This document shows positions 11,335 through 20,254 of a stretch of 64,000 nt of DNA, piece by piece. Source of the DNA: Methyloversatilis thermotolerans (GTDB lineage Bacteria; Pseudomonadota; Gammaproteobacteria; Burkholderiales; Rhodocyclaceae); NCBI RefSeq assembly GCF_000372885.1, contig NZ_KB889967.1, positions 620,001-684,000 of the forward strand. The letters are read 5' to 3'. Every line of letters starts with the position of its first letter. Within the stretch, counting starts at the first letter, position 1. Both the position numbers and the translations under genes were made by a program. Below the pieces are notes generated by a model. It saw nothing but the letters and a program-made list of their open reading frames with translations. It was not told where the DNA came from and did not search any database.

Positions 11335-12525
11335 TTACTTGGCCTGCGGGGCGTGGGTACGCCAGTAGGTCGAGGCGGCCGCGACACCCGAACCCGGGGT
11401 GACGTTGATGCCGTTGTCCAGCATGGACATTTCTGCACCGGCGATGGCGCTCATCAGCGACAGCATGTTCAGGTCGCCCAGATGACCGATGCGGAACACC
11501 TTGCCGGCGACCTTGGACAGGCCGGCGCCCAGCGACAGGTTGTACTTCTGGTAGGCGTTGCTGATCACCTTGGCGGCGTCGAAGCCTTCCGGCACGACGA
11601 TGGCGCTGACCGTATTCGAGTACCACTCGGGCGCCTTGGCGCACAGGTTCAGCTTCCAGCCTTCCTGGACGGCTGCGCGCACACCGGCGGCGAGGTATTC
11701 GTGGCGGGCGAAGATTTCCTCCAGACCTTCCTCGAAAATGGTGTCCAGTGCTTCACGCATGCCGTACAGCATCGGGATGGACGGCGTGTACGGGAAGTAG
11801 CCGGTGGCGTTCGCGTTCACCATGTCCTTGATGTCGAAGTAGCAGCGGCGCGAGGTCGCGCCGTCCATGGCCTTGAGCGCCTTCGGGCTCATGCCCAGGA
11901 TGCCCATGCCGGCGGGCAGCATGAAGCCCTTCTGCGAACCGGACACGGCGCAGTCGACACCCCAGTCGTCCATGCGGAAATCGATGGACACCAGCGAAGA
12001 CACGGTGTCGACCATCAGCAGGGCCGGGTGATTGGCGTTGTCCATTGCGCGGCGAACGCGACCGATGTCGCTGGTCACGCCGGTGGCGGTCTCGTTCTGG
12101 CAGGCCAGCACCGCCTTGATCTTGTGCTCCTTGTCGGCGCGCAGCACTTCTTCGTACTGGTCGTAGGGCACGCCGGTACCCCATTCGACGTCGAGGATCT
12201 GCACTTCGAAGCCGAGGCGCTGCGCCATGTCGGCCCACAGGTGGCTGAACTGGCCGAAACGCGAGCACAGCACCTTGTCGCCCGGCGACAGGGTGTTGGT
12301 CAGGGCGGCTTCCCACATGCCGGTACCGGAGGCCGGGAAGGTCAGGATGGTGCCTTCGGTGGTCTTGAACACCTTCTTCAGGTCAGCCAGCACCGACTTG
12401 GTCAGTTCGGGGAACTTGGGCGAGCGGTGATCTTCCTGGGCGACCACCATGGCGCGCAGCACACGGTCGGGCACATTGGTCGGGCCAGGAACGAAAAGAT
12501 GATTGCGGCCGGCGATTCGGGACAT
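11335..12525 (-). CDS. sgaA: Serine-glyoxylate aminotransferase
   Basis: 396 residues. PLP enzyme (class V) that moves the amino group from serine to glyoxylate, giving hydroxypyruvate and glycine for GlyA. N-terminal substrate loop NHLFVPGPTNVPDRVLRAM and the PLP lysine in SGSQKGFMLPAGMGILG are clear; MVDTVSSLVSIDFRMDDW holds the PLP Asp. Placed between glyA and hprA, the classic serine-cycle order. Confidence 0.97.
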   Translation of the reverse strand: MSRIAGRNHLFVPGPTNVPDRVLRAMVVAQEDHRSPKFPELTKSVLADLKKVFKTTEGTILTFPASGTGMWEAALTNTLSPGDKVLCSRFGQFSHLWADMAQRLGFEVQILDVEWGTGVPYDQYEEVLRADKEHKIKAVLACQNETATGVTSDIGRVRRAMDNANHPALLMVDTVSSLVSIDFRMDDWGVDCAVSGSQKGFMLPAGMGILGMSPKALKAMDGATSRRCYFDIKDMVNANATGYFPYTPSIPMLYGMREALDTIFEEGLEEIFARHEYLAAGVRAAVQEGWKLNLCAKAPEWYSNTVSAIVVPEGFDAAKVISNAYQKYNLSLGAGLSKVAGKVFRIGHLGDLNMLSLMSAIAGAEMSMLDNGINVTPGSGVAAASTYWRTHAPQAK

Positions 12526-12576
12526 TGGATGACTCCTGATTAACTTTCGAAATTGGGTGAGCGTCTGATCGCGTAC

Positions 12577-13830
12577 TTACTTGCGGCCATACACCGGGAA
12601 GTCGGCGCACAGCGCGGTCACGTCGGACACGACGCGCGAAATCACGGCGTCGTCGTTCGGCGCATCCAGCACGTCGACGATCAGGTTCGCGACTTTCTTC
12701 GCCTCGGCTTCCTTAAAGCCGCGGGTCGTCATAGCGGGGCTGCCGATACGAATGCCACTGGTCACGAACGGCTTTTGCGGATCGTTCGGGATGGCGTTCT
12801 TGTTGACCGTGATGTGTGCACGGCCCAGCGCTGCTTCTGCGTCCTTGCCAGTGATGTTCTTGGCACGCAGATCGACGAGGAACAGGTGGGACTGGGTGCG
12901 GCCCGACACGATGCGCACGCCACGCTCGACGAGCGTTTCGGCCATGGCTTGGGCGTTCTTCAGCACCTGTTGCTGGTAAGTCTTGAATTCTGCCGAAGCG
13001 GCTTCCTTGAAGGCAACTGCCTTGGCAGCGATGACATGCATCAGCGGACCGCCCTGGATGCCCGGGAAGATCATCGAGTTGAGCGGCTTCTCGAATTCGG
13101 CCTTGGCCATGATGACGCCGCCACGCGGGCCACGCAGCGTCTTGTGCGTGGTCGATGTGACGAAATCGGCGATGCCGATCGGGCTCGGGTACAGGCCGGC
13201 GGCGATCAGGCCGGAGTAGTGGGCCATGTCGACCAGCAGGTAGGCGCCGACCGAATCCGCGATTTCGCGGAAGCGCTTGAAGTCGATGTGCAGGGCGTAG
13301 GCCGATGCACCGGCGACGATCATTTTCGGCTTGTGTTCCTTGGCCAGCGCTTCGACCTGCGCGTAGTCGATCGCTTCGGTTTCCGGATCGAGGCCGTAGG
13401 CCACGCCCTTGTAGATCTTGCCGGAGAAGTTCACCGAAGAACCGTGGGTGAGGTGACCACCGTGCGCCAGCGACATGCCCAGGATGGTGTCACCCGGCTG
13501 CAGCATGGCCATATAAACGCCGGCGTTCGCCTGCGAGCCGGAATGCGGCTGCACGTTGGCGTATTCGGCACCGAACAGCGCCTTCAGGCGGTCGATCGCA
13601 AGCTGTTCGGCCACATCGACGTGTTCACATCCGCCGTAGTAACGCTTGCCCGGGTAACCTTCCGCGTACTTGTTCGTCAGTACCGAGCCTTGCGCTTCCA
13701 TGACCGCCGGGCTGGCGTAGTTTTCCGACGCGATCAGCTCGATGTGGTGCTCCTGGCGTTCGTATTCCGCCTGGATGGCTGCCCACAGTTCGGGGTCAGA
13801 CTGGGCAATGGTCATTTTCGGGTCGAACAT
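12577..13830 (-). CDS. glyA: Serine hydroxymethyltransferase
   Basis: 417 residues from the ATG at 13830 ([16 protein letters not shown]). Condenses methylene-H4F with glycine to serine, the C1 entry step of the cycle. The PLP lysine lies in [14 protein letters not shown]; other signatures are [19 protein letters not shown] and [15 protein letters not shown] longer in-frame start adds 17 Arg/Ser-rich residues with no family match and is rejected. First gene of the leftward unit; a second, housekeeping glyA may exist elsewhere. Confidence 0.96.
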   Translation of the reverse strand: MFDPKMTIAQSDPELWAAIQAEYERQEHHIELIASENYASPAVMEAQGSVLTNKYAEGYPGKRYYGGCEHVDVAEQLAIDRLKALFGAEYANVQPHSGSQANAGVYMAMLQPGDTILGMSLAHGGHLTHGSSVNFSGKIYKGVAYGLDPETEAIDYAQVEALAKEHKPKMIVAGASAYALHIDFKRFREIADSVGAYLLVDMAHYSGLIAAGLYPSPIGIADFVTSTTHKTLRGPRGGVIMAKAEFEKPLNSMIFPGIQGGPLMHVIAAKAVAFKEAASAEFKTYQQQVLKNAQAMAETLVERGVRIVSGRTQSHLFLVDLRAKNITGKDAEAALGRAHITVNKNAIPNDPQKPFVTSGIRIGSPAMTTRGFKEAEAKKVANLIVDVLDAPNDDAVISRVVSDVTALCADFPVYGRK

Positions 13831-13911
13831 TCTGCTTACCTTTCTAGATTGAGCTGTGGACCGGCGCCTGGGCCAGGCCATGAGAAGTAATGCAAGGCCA
13901 TAAGACTATAT

Positions 13912-13923
13912 CTGATCGATCAG
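13912..13923. repeat. Perfect 12-bp palindrome in the glyA/mtkA divergent region
   Basis: CTGATCGATCAG is a perfect palindrome between the two divergent serine-cycle units. It could be an operator half of a regulatory region, or chance. Confidence 0.4.
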
Positions 13924-13942
13924 GGGCCTCGTATCGGACTTT

Positions 13943-13959
13943 CTTATCGCTGTAATAAG
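13943..13959. promoter_or_regulatory. Candidate LysR-type operator (T-N11-A) for the serine-cycle genes
   Basis: CTTAT, seven bases, ATAAG is a perfect dyad with T-N11-A geometry, the usual recognition pattern of LysR-type regulators. A second dyad (TAAG-N5-CTTA, 13962-13974) lies 3 bp further, as expected for a tandem recognition/activation site. The serine cycle of Methylorubrum is controlled by the LysR-type QscR; no qscR gene is in this window, so the regulator is inferred. Confidence 0.5.
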
Positions 13960-14015
13960 TATAAGTGAATCTTAATTGAACAACCCTCATCCATAATTCT
14001 TTTCATCGAATTCGG

Positions 14016-14058
14016 TGCCCGGCCTGTACACGGGCATCCAGGGCCCGGGTTTCCGGGC
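14016..14058 (+). promoter_or_regulatory. Tandem hairpins in the mtkA leader
   Basis: Two hairpins precede mtkA: TGCCCG/CGGGCA with a 9-base loop, then GCCCGG/CCGGGC with a 4-base loop. The second ends 34 bp before the start codon. No T-run follows, so they are not terminators; they may stabilise the mRNA or be protein binding sites. Confidence 0.35.
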
Positions 14059-14092
14059 TGCCTCCCAACTTCCTCACGACAGAAGGTGAAGC

Positions 14093-15268
14093 ATGGACAT
14101 TCACGAGTACCAAGCGAAAGAGCTCTTGGCGGGATTCGGGGTTCCGGTGCCGCGCGGCAGCGTGGCTTACAGCCCGGATCAGGCTGTGTATACCGCGACC
14201 GAACTGGGTGGCTGGCACTGGGCGGTGAAGGCCCAGGTGCATTCCGGTGCGCGTGGCAAGGCTGGTGGCATCAAGCTGTGCAAGACATATCACGAAGTTG
14301 ACGCCGCAGCCCGCGAACTGCTCGGCAAACGGCTTGTGACCGTTCAGACTGGACCGGAAGGTAAGCCGGTACAGCGGGTGTATGTCGAAGTGGCGGAGCC
14401 CTTCGAACGTGAACTGTACCTCGGCATCGTGCTGGACCGTAAGGCCGAACGTGTGCGCGTGATCGCGTCGGCCGAAGGCGGCATGGAAATCGAAGAATTG
14501 GCACACACTGCTCCGGAAAAGATCATGCAGGTCGTGGTCGAGCCGGCAGTCGGTCTGCAGGCCTTCCAGGCGCGCCAGATCGCCTTCGGTCTGGGCCTGA
14601 ACATCAAGCAGGTGTCGCGCGCGGTCACCGCCATCATGGGTGCCTACCGTGCCTTCCGCGATCTGGACGCCACCATGGTCGAAATCAACCCGCTGGTGGT
14701 GACCAAGGACGACCGCGTGCTGGCGCTCGACGCCAAGATGTCGTTCGACGACAACGCGATGTTCCGCCAGCGCGCGGTGGCCGACATGCGCGATCCGTCG
14801 CAGGAGGATCCGCGCGAAGTGCAGGCGGCCGAGCACAACCTGAACTATGTCGGCCTCGACGGCGACATCGGCTGCATCATCAACGGCGCAGGTCTGGCCA
14901 TGGCCACCATGGATACCATCAAGTACGCCGGCGGTGCCCCGGCCAACTTCCTCGACGTCGGTGGCGGCGCCTCGCCCGAGCGCGTGGCCAATTCCTTCCG
15001 CCTGGTGCTGTCCGACAAGAACGTGAAGGCCATCCTGGTGAACATTTTCGCCGGCATCAACCGCTGCGACTGGGTGGCGCAGGGCGTGGTGCAGGCCTGC
15101 AACGACATCGATATCACCGTTCCGCTCATCGTCCGCCTGGCCGGCACGAACGAGGAGGAAGGCCGTCGCATCATCCGCGACAGCGGCCTGCCCATCATCA
15201 GCGCCGATTCGCTGACCGAGGCCGCGCAGAAGGCGGTCGATGCCGCCCGCGCCCACGCCGCGAGCTGA
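14093..15268 (+). CDS. mtkA: Malate-CoA ligase (malate thiokinase) beta subunit
   Basis: 391 residues, ATP-grasp protein homologous to succinyl-CoA synthetase beta: [20 protein letters not shown] at the N-terminus, [16 protein letters not shown] for nucleotide binding, VEINPLVVT and the [15 protein letters not shown] region. With MtkB it makes malyl-CoA from malate, CoA and ATP. Its position next to mtkB-ppc-mclA and opposite glyA identifies it as the serine-cycle enzyme rather than SucC. First gene of the rightward unit. Confidence 0.95.
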   Translation: MDIHEYQAKELLAGFGVPVPRGSVAYSPDQAVYTATELGGWHWAVKAQVHSGARGKAGGIKLCKTYHEVDAAARELLGKRLVTVQTGPEGKPVQRVYVEVAEPFERELYLGIVLDRKAERVRVIASAEGGMEIEELAHTAPEKIMQVVVEPAVGLQAFQARQIAFGLGLNIKQVSRAVTAIMGAYRAFRDLDATMVEINPLVVTKDDRVLALDAKMSFDDNAMFRQRAVADMRDPSQEDPREVQAAEHNLNYVGLDGDIGCIINGAGLAMATMDTIKYAGGAPANFLDVGGGASPERVANSFRLVLSDKNVKAILVNIFAGINRCDWVAQGVVQACNDIDITVPLIVRLAGTNEEEGRRIIRDSGLPIISADSLTEAAQKAVDAARAHAAS

Positions 15269-15277
15269 GTGAAGAGA

Positions 15278-15314
15278 CCCCCACGCTCACTCCGTTCGCT
15301 GCCGCCCGAGGGGG
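15278..15314. repeat. Short GC-rich interspersed repeat-like element between mtkA and mtkB
   Basis: CCCCC, a core with CGCTCACT and CGTTCGCTGCCGCC, and GGGGG form an imperfect hairpin. From general knowledge this resembles a short element often seen between genes in Betaproteobacteria. It sits inside an operon, so it may mark a processing or attenuation site. Confidence 0.45.
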
Positions 15315-15384
15315 CAGCGCGGGCCCACAGGGCGGCCCGGCGGGTGGCGCGCGGCGGATAACCGATGCACTAGAGGATTTAGAC

Positions 15385-16272
15385 ATGAGCATTCTGATCA
15401 ACGAAAAGACCAAGATCATCGTCCAGGGCTTCACCGGCGACAAAGGCACCTTCCACGCCAAGGAGATGATCGAGTACGGCACCAATGTGGTCGGCGGCGT
15501 CACCCCGGGCAAGGGTGGCACCACGCACCTGGGCAAGCCGGTATTCAACACGGTGGCGGAAGCGGTGGAGGCGACCGGTGCCGAAGCCTCCATCACCTTC
15601 GTGGCGCCGGCCTTCTGCGCCGACGCCATCATGGAAGCCGCCGACGCGGGCATCCGGCTGGTGTGTTCCATCACCGACGGCATCCCGGCGCAGGACATGA
15701 TGCGCGTCAAGCGCTACTTCATGCGCTATCCGAAGGAGCGCCGCACGCTGATGGTGGGTCCCAACTGCGCGGGCATCATCAGCCCGGGCAAGGCCATGCT
15801 GGGCATCATGCCCGGTCACATCTACAAGCAGGGCAATGTGGGCATCGTGTCGCGTTCCGGCACGCTGGGCTATGAAGCCGCGTCGCAGATGAAGCAATTG
15901 GGCATCGGTGTGTCGACCTCGGTGGGCATCGGTGGCGACCCGATCAATGGCTCGTCCTTCCTCGATCACCTCAAGCTGTTCGAGGAAGATCCGGACACCC
16001 ACGCCGTCGTGATGATCGGCGAGATCGGCGGTCCGCAGGAAGCGGAAGCCTCGGCCTGGGTCAAGGAAAACATGAAGAAGCCGGTGATCGGCTATGTGGC
16101 CGGTCTGACCGCGCCCAAGGGTCGCCGCATGGGTCATGCCGGGGCCATCATTTCGGCGGCTGGCGATACCGCTGCCGAGAAGTCGGAAATCATGCGTTCC
16201 TTTGGTCTGACCGTTGCGCCGAGCGCCGGCGAACTGGGCAGCACCGTGGCCTCCGTCCTGGCCCGGATGTAA
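15385..16272 (+). CDS. mtkB: Malate-CoA ligase (malate thiokinase) alpha subunit
   Basis: 295 residues, homologous to succinyl-CoA synthetase alpha. Visible are the CoA-binding Rossmann segment ([20 protein letters not shown]), [33 protein letters not shown], and the phosphohistidine region [18 protein letters not shown], where H251 is the likely phosphorylated residue. Pairs with MtkA. A 116-bp gap with a repeat-like element separates the two subunit genes, which is unusual for a 1:1 complex. Confidence 0.95.
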   Translation: MSILINEKTKIIVQGFTGDKGTFHAKEMIEYGTNVVGGVTPGKGGTTHLGKPVFNTVAEAVEATGAEASITFVAPAFCADAIMEAADAGIRLVCSITDGIPAQDMMRVKRYFMRYPKERRTLMVGPNCAGIISPGKAMLGIMPGHIYKQGNVGIVSRSGTLGYEAASQMKQLGIGVSTSVGIGGDPINGSSFLDHLKLFEEDPDTHAVVMIGEIGGPQEAEASAWVKENMKKPVIGYVAGLTAPKGRRMGHAGAIISAAGDTAAEKSEIMRSFGLTVAPSAGELGSTVASVLARM

Positions 16273-16314
16273 GTCCTGAGCAGCACGGGGCGTGCGGAGC
16301 GCGCCCTGCTTTCC

Positions 16315-16336
16315 GTCCGCCCCCATGGGGGCGGAC
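16315..16336. repeat. 22-bp perfect inverted repeat between mtkB and ppc
   Basis: GTCCGCCCCC and its exact complement meet at the central AT to form a perfect 22-bp palindrome, giving a very stable hairpin. No T-run follows, so simple intrinsic termination is unlikely. It may act as an mRNA stabiliser or Rho-related site. Confidence 0.6.
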
Positions 16337-16384
16337 GTCCCGCCACCCCGCTTGCGAAGTCCAACAGTGCGAGACCCCATCGTG

Positions 16385-19129
16385 GTGAGTGATCCCATTT
16401 CCGCCCCTGCGTCGGCTGACGCGTCCGGGGCCCAGTTCTCGGAAAAGGCGATAGACCTGCAGTTTTCGCTGCTGCGCGAAGTGGTCGAACGTCATCATCC
16501 CGAACTTCTGCCGGTGCTGGCCGGCGAATCCGGCAATGCGCTGTCGCCGCAGATGCTGGGCCGTGCCATACAGGCCCAGGGCATCCTGTTCCAGTTGCTG
16601 TCCATTGCCGAACAGAACGGCGCCATGCGCAAGCGGCGCGAGATCGAACGCGAGCATGGCCGCGCCGCATTGCCTGGCACCTTCGCCAGCGTGCTCGCCG
16701 CCGCCCGTCAGGCCGGACTCGGCGCAGAACGCGTGCGCGAGGCCTTCGCCGGCGTGAAGGTGCGGCCGGTACTGACCGCCCACCCGACCGAAGCCAAGCG
16801 GGTGACCGTGCTGGAGCGTCATCGCCGCATCTACCGCATGCTGATCGATCTCGAGTCACCGCGCTGGACGCCGCGCGAGCGCGCCGAACTCGAGGACGGA
16901 CTGCGCAACGAGATCGAACTGCTCTGGCTCACCGGCGAACTGCGTCTGGAAAAGCCCAGCGTGTCGCAGGAAATCGCCTGGGGGCTGCATTTCTTCAATG
17001 AAACGCTGTTCGAGGTCGGCCCGGAAGTGCTGGCGCGCGCCGACGAGGCGATGGCCGCTCATTTCGGCAGTGCTGACGGCCTGCCGGGTTTCATCGAATT
17101 CGGATCGTGGATAGGCGGCGACCGCGACGGCAATCCTTTCGTCACCAATGCCATCACCCGGGGCGCGCTGACCGAATGCCGGCTGGCCAGCCTGCGCCGG
17201 CATCGCCAGGGGGTGCTCGATCTGGTGCGCAGCCTGTCGGTCACCGAGGCTTCGCTCGTGCTGTCCGGCGACTTCCGCGATGCGCTCACGCTGGCGCTGG
17301 AAGAAAGCGGCGAAGGCAGCGCGATCGCCGCACGCAATCCAGGCGAACCGTTCCGCCAGTTCCTCGCCTGCATCCTGAACAAGCTCGACGACACCATCGC
17401 CTGCACCGAAGCCGAGGAGGGCGCCGCCTGTCGTCGCGGTTACGAATCCGCCGAGCGGCTGATCGCCGACCTGCGCACGCTGGAAGCCGGCCTGCGCGAC
17501 GCGCGCCTGGCCCGTCTGGCCGACAGCGAGGTGGTGCCGCTGCGTCGTCAGGTGGACATGTTCCGCTTCAGTACGGTCAGGCTGGATGTGCGCGAGAATT
17601 CGACGCGCGTCACGCAGACCCTGGAGGCCTTGTGGCGCCTCAGTCGCGGCGAACCGGATGACGTGCCGGCGCCGGTGCAGGACAGCGCCGAATGGCGCGA
17701 CTGGCTGCTGGCTGAACTGGCGCAGCCGCGCACCGGCGTGCGCGACCTGTGCGGGCTGCCGGCGGTTGCCAGCGAAACGCTGGGCCTGTTCCGGCTGGTG
17801 GCCGACATGCGTCCGCGCGTCGGCCGCGAGGCTTTCGGCAGCTTCATCCTGAGCATGACGCGCAATGCTTCCGACGTGCTGGGCGTCTATCTGCTCGCGA
17901 AGGAAGCCGGGCTGTTCGCCGATCCGGCGGGCGTCGAGCGCTGCTCCCTGCCCATCATGCCGCTGTTCGAAACCATAGACGACCTGCGCCGCGCCCCGGC
18001 CATCATGCGCGAGCTGCTCGCGGTGCCGCTGGTCAAGCGCTCGGTGCGCGCGCTGGGCGGCGTGCAGGAAGTGATGATCGGCTATTCCGATTCGAACAAG
18101 GACGGCGGCTTCGTCGCCTCGAACTGGGAACTGTTCAAGGCGCAGGTGAAGCTCACCGCGGTGGGCAGCGAATCCGGCGTGAAGATCGCCTTCTTCCATG
18201 GACGCGGCGGCTCGGTCAGCCGCGGTGGCGTGCCGGCCGGTCGCGCCATCGCGGCCCAGCCGGCGGGTTCCATCCAGGGGCTGTTCCGGCTGACCGAGCA
18301 GGGCGAGGTCATATCCAGCAAGTACGCGAACAAGGGCACGGCGGCCTTCAATCTCGAATTGCTGGCGGCCAGCGTGTTCGACCATGTGCTCAAGTCCGGC
18401 GGCGCGGCGGGCGGCCACTCGACGCCGGAATTCGACGACGCGCTGGAAGCGCTGTCTGGCGCGGCGCATGCGGCCTATCAGAACCTCATATCGCACAGCG
18501 GTCTGGTGAGCTACTTCCAGGAAGCCAGCCCGCTCGAGGAAATATCGCTGCTGAACATCGGTTCGCGTCCGGCACGTCGTTTCGGCGCAAAGTCGTTGGC
18601 CGAGCTGCGCGCGATTCCCTGGGTGTTCGCCTGGTCGCAGAACCGTCACATCGTCACCGGCTGGTATGGCGTCGGTTCCAGCCTGGCCAATTTCATCGAG
18701 GTGCGCGGCGCGCGCGGTGAGGCACTGCTGGCACGCATGTTCAACGAGTCGCCGCTGTTCCGGCTCATCGTCGATGAAGTCGAGAAGACGCTGGCGGTGG
18801 TCGATCTCGACATTGCGCGCGAATACAGCCAGCTCGTGTCGGAGGCCGGCGTGCGCGAGGAGGTGTTCGGCATGATCGCGCGCGAATACGACATCACGCG
18901 CACGCAGATCCTGCGTCTGTCCGGTACCCGCCAGGTCGCCGAACGTTTCCCGGACTATCGCCAGAAGCTGGATCACCGGCTGCCGGTGATCAACCAGGTG
19001 AGCCGCCAGCAGATATCGTTGCTGCGGGCATTCCGGCTCACCGACGATGCGCAGCGCAAGGAGGAATTCCGCAAGGCGCTGCTGCTGTCCATCAATTGCG
19101 TGGCCGCCGGTTTCGGCGCCACCGGCTGA
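16385..19129 (+). CDS. ppc: Phosphoenolpyruvate carboxylase (serine-cycle type)
   Basis: 914 residues from a GTG at 16385; the start is uncertain because neighbouring GTG codons exist and no clear ribosome site is seen. Adds bicarbonate to PEP to give oxaloacetate, the carbon-fixing step of the serine cycle. Catalytic His lies in LTAHPTEAKRVTV; other motifs are GGDRDGNPFVT, GYSDSNKDGGFV and FHGRGGSVSRGG. Residues aligned by eye to the E. coli aspartate-inhibitor ligands K773, R832 and N881 are V805, about N870 and A912, whereas R587 is kept (R613). This suggests loss of aspartate/malate feedback inhibition. Confidence 0.95.
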   Translation: MSDPISAPASADASGAQFSEKAIDLQFSLLREVVERHHPELLPVLAGESGNALSPQMLGRAIQAQGILFQLLSIAEQNGAMRKRREIEREHGRAALPGTFASVLAAARQAGLGAERVREAFAGVKVRPVLTAHPTEAKRVTVLERHRRIYRMLIDLESPRWTPRERAELEDGLRNEIELLWLTGELRLEKPSVSQEIAWGLHFFNETLFEVGPEVLARADEAMAAHFGSADGLPGFIEFGSWIGGDRDGNPFVTNAITRGALTECRLASLRRHRQGVLDLVRSLSVTEASLVLSGDFRDALTLALEESGEGSAIAARNPGEPFRQFLACILNKLDDTIACTEAEEGAACRRGYESAERLIADLRTLEAGLRDARLARLADSEVVPLRRQVDMFRFSTVRLDVRENSTRVTQTLEALWRLSRGEPDDVPAPVQDSAEWRDWLLAELAQPRTGVRDLCGLPAVASETLGLFRLVADMRPRVGREAFGSFILSMTRNASDVLGVYLLAKEAGLFADPAGVERCSLPIMPLFETIDDLRRAPAIMRELLAVPLVKRSVRALGGVQEVMIGYSDSNKDGGFVASNWELFKAQVKLTAVGSESGVKIAFFHGRGGSVSRGGVPAGRAIAAQPAGSIQGLFRLTEQGEVISSKYANKGTAAFNLELLAASVFDHVLKSGGAAGGHSTPEFDDALEALSGAAHAAYQNLISHSGLVSYFQEASPLEEISLLNIGSRPARRFGAKSLAELRAIPWVFAWSQNRHIVTGWYGVGSSLANFIEVRGARGEALLARMFNESPLFRLIVDEVEKTLAVVDLDIAREYSQLVSEAGVREEVFGMIAREYDITRTQILRLSGTRQVAERFPDYRQKLDHRLPVINQVSRQQISLLRAFRLTDDAQRKEEFRKALLLSINCVAAGFGATG

Positions 19130-19195
19130 ACGAACTGCCACCCACCGATCACCCGAAACGCGCAACGCAACATTTCAACGGAGGAGTTTCCTGCC

Positions 19196-20173
19196 ATGAG
19201 CTTCACGATCATCGAACAAGCGACCCCGCGTCTGCACCGCTCCGAACTGGCCGTTCCCGGCTCCAACCCCGGCATGTTCGAGAAGGCGGCGAAGTCCGCC
19301 GCCGACATCGTCTTCCTCGACTGCGAGGACGCGGTCGCGCCGGACGACAAGGAACAGGCGCGCAAGAACATCATCCAGGGCCTGAACGAAATCGACTGGG
19401 GCAACAAGACCATGATGGTGCGCATCAACGGTCTGGACACCCACTACATGTATCGCGACGTGGTGGACATCGTCGAGGCCTGCCCGCGCCTGGACATGAT
19501 CCTGATTCCCAAGGCCGGCACGGCTGCGGACGTCTATGCGGTCGACATGATGGTGACCCAGATCGAGGTCGCCAAGAAGCGCACCAAGCGCATCGGTTTC
19601 GAGGTGCTGATCGAAACCGCGCTCGGCATGGCCAATGTCGAGGCCATCGCCCAGTCATCGAAGCGTCTGGAGGCGATGAGTTTCGGCGTGGCCGACTATG
19701 CGGCATCGACGCGCGCCCGCACCACCGTGATCGGTGGCGTGAACAAGGACAGCGTGGTGCTGAGCGACAAGGACGAGAATGGCGAGCGTCAGACCTTCTG
19801 GACCGATCCCTGGCACGCCGCGCAGACCCGCATGATGGTGGCCTGCCGCGCCTACGGCCTGCGCCCGATCGACGGCCCGTTTGGTGACTTCGGCGATCCG
19901 GACGGCTATATTGCGGCCGCCAACCGTGCCGCGGTGCTCGGATACGAAGGCAAGTGGGCCATCCACCCGTCGCAGATCGAACTGGCGAACAAGGTCTATA
20001 CGCCGTCCGACGCGGAAGTGACCAAGGCCCGCCGTATCCTCGACGCCATGGCACAGGCCGCCAAGGAGGGCCGTGGCGCCGTGTCGCTGGATGGACGACT
20101 GATAGACATCGCCAGCATCCGCATGGCGGAAGCGCTGATCAAGAAGGCGGACGCCATTTCGGCGGCCCGCTGA
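19196..20173 (+). CDS. mclA: L-malyl-CoA lyase (CitE/HpcH family)
   Basis: 325 residues. Cleaves malyl-CoA to acetyl-CoA and glyoxylate, closing the serine cycle. CitE-like motifs: LHRSELAVPGSNPGMFEKA, VFLDCEDAVAPDDKEQAR, MMVRINGLDTHY, DMILIPKAGTAADV and GKWAIHPSQIELAN. A good purine-rich ribosome site (CGGAGG) precedes the ATG. Lies 66 bp after ppc and 81 bp before ftfL. Confidence 0.97.
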   Translation: MSFTIIEQATPRLHRSELAVPGSNPGMFEKAAKSAADIVFLDCEDAVAPDDKEQARKNIIQGLNEIDWGNKTMMVRINGLDTHYMYRDVVDIVEACPRLDMILIPKAGTAADVYAVDMMVTQIEVAKKRTKRIGFEVLIETALGMANVEAIAQSSKRLEAMSFGVADYAASTRARTTVIGGVNKDSVVLSDKDENGERQTFWTDPWHAAQTRMMVACRAYGLRPIDGPFGDFGDPDGYIAAANRAAVLGYEGKWAIHPSQIELANKVYTPSDAEVTKARRILDAMAQAAKEGRGAVSLDGRLIDIASIRMAEALIKKADAISAAR

Positions 20174-20254
20174 GCGCGCGGACCACGGCAAGGGTGGGGC
20201 AGGGCACTGGTCCTGTCCCGTACACGCTATTTGAACTGAACGGAAAAAACCAAT

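Noticed and set aside
14093-16272. sucC-sucD (succinyl-CoA synthetase)
   Set aside because: The pair is homologous, but linkage to ppc, mclA, ftfL and glyA-sgaA-hprA identifies malate-CoA ligase.
16856-19165. Long minus-strand open frame opposite ppc
   Set aside because: Shadow of ppc; no start signal or family features.
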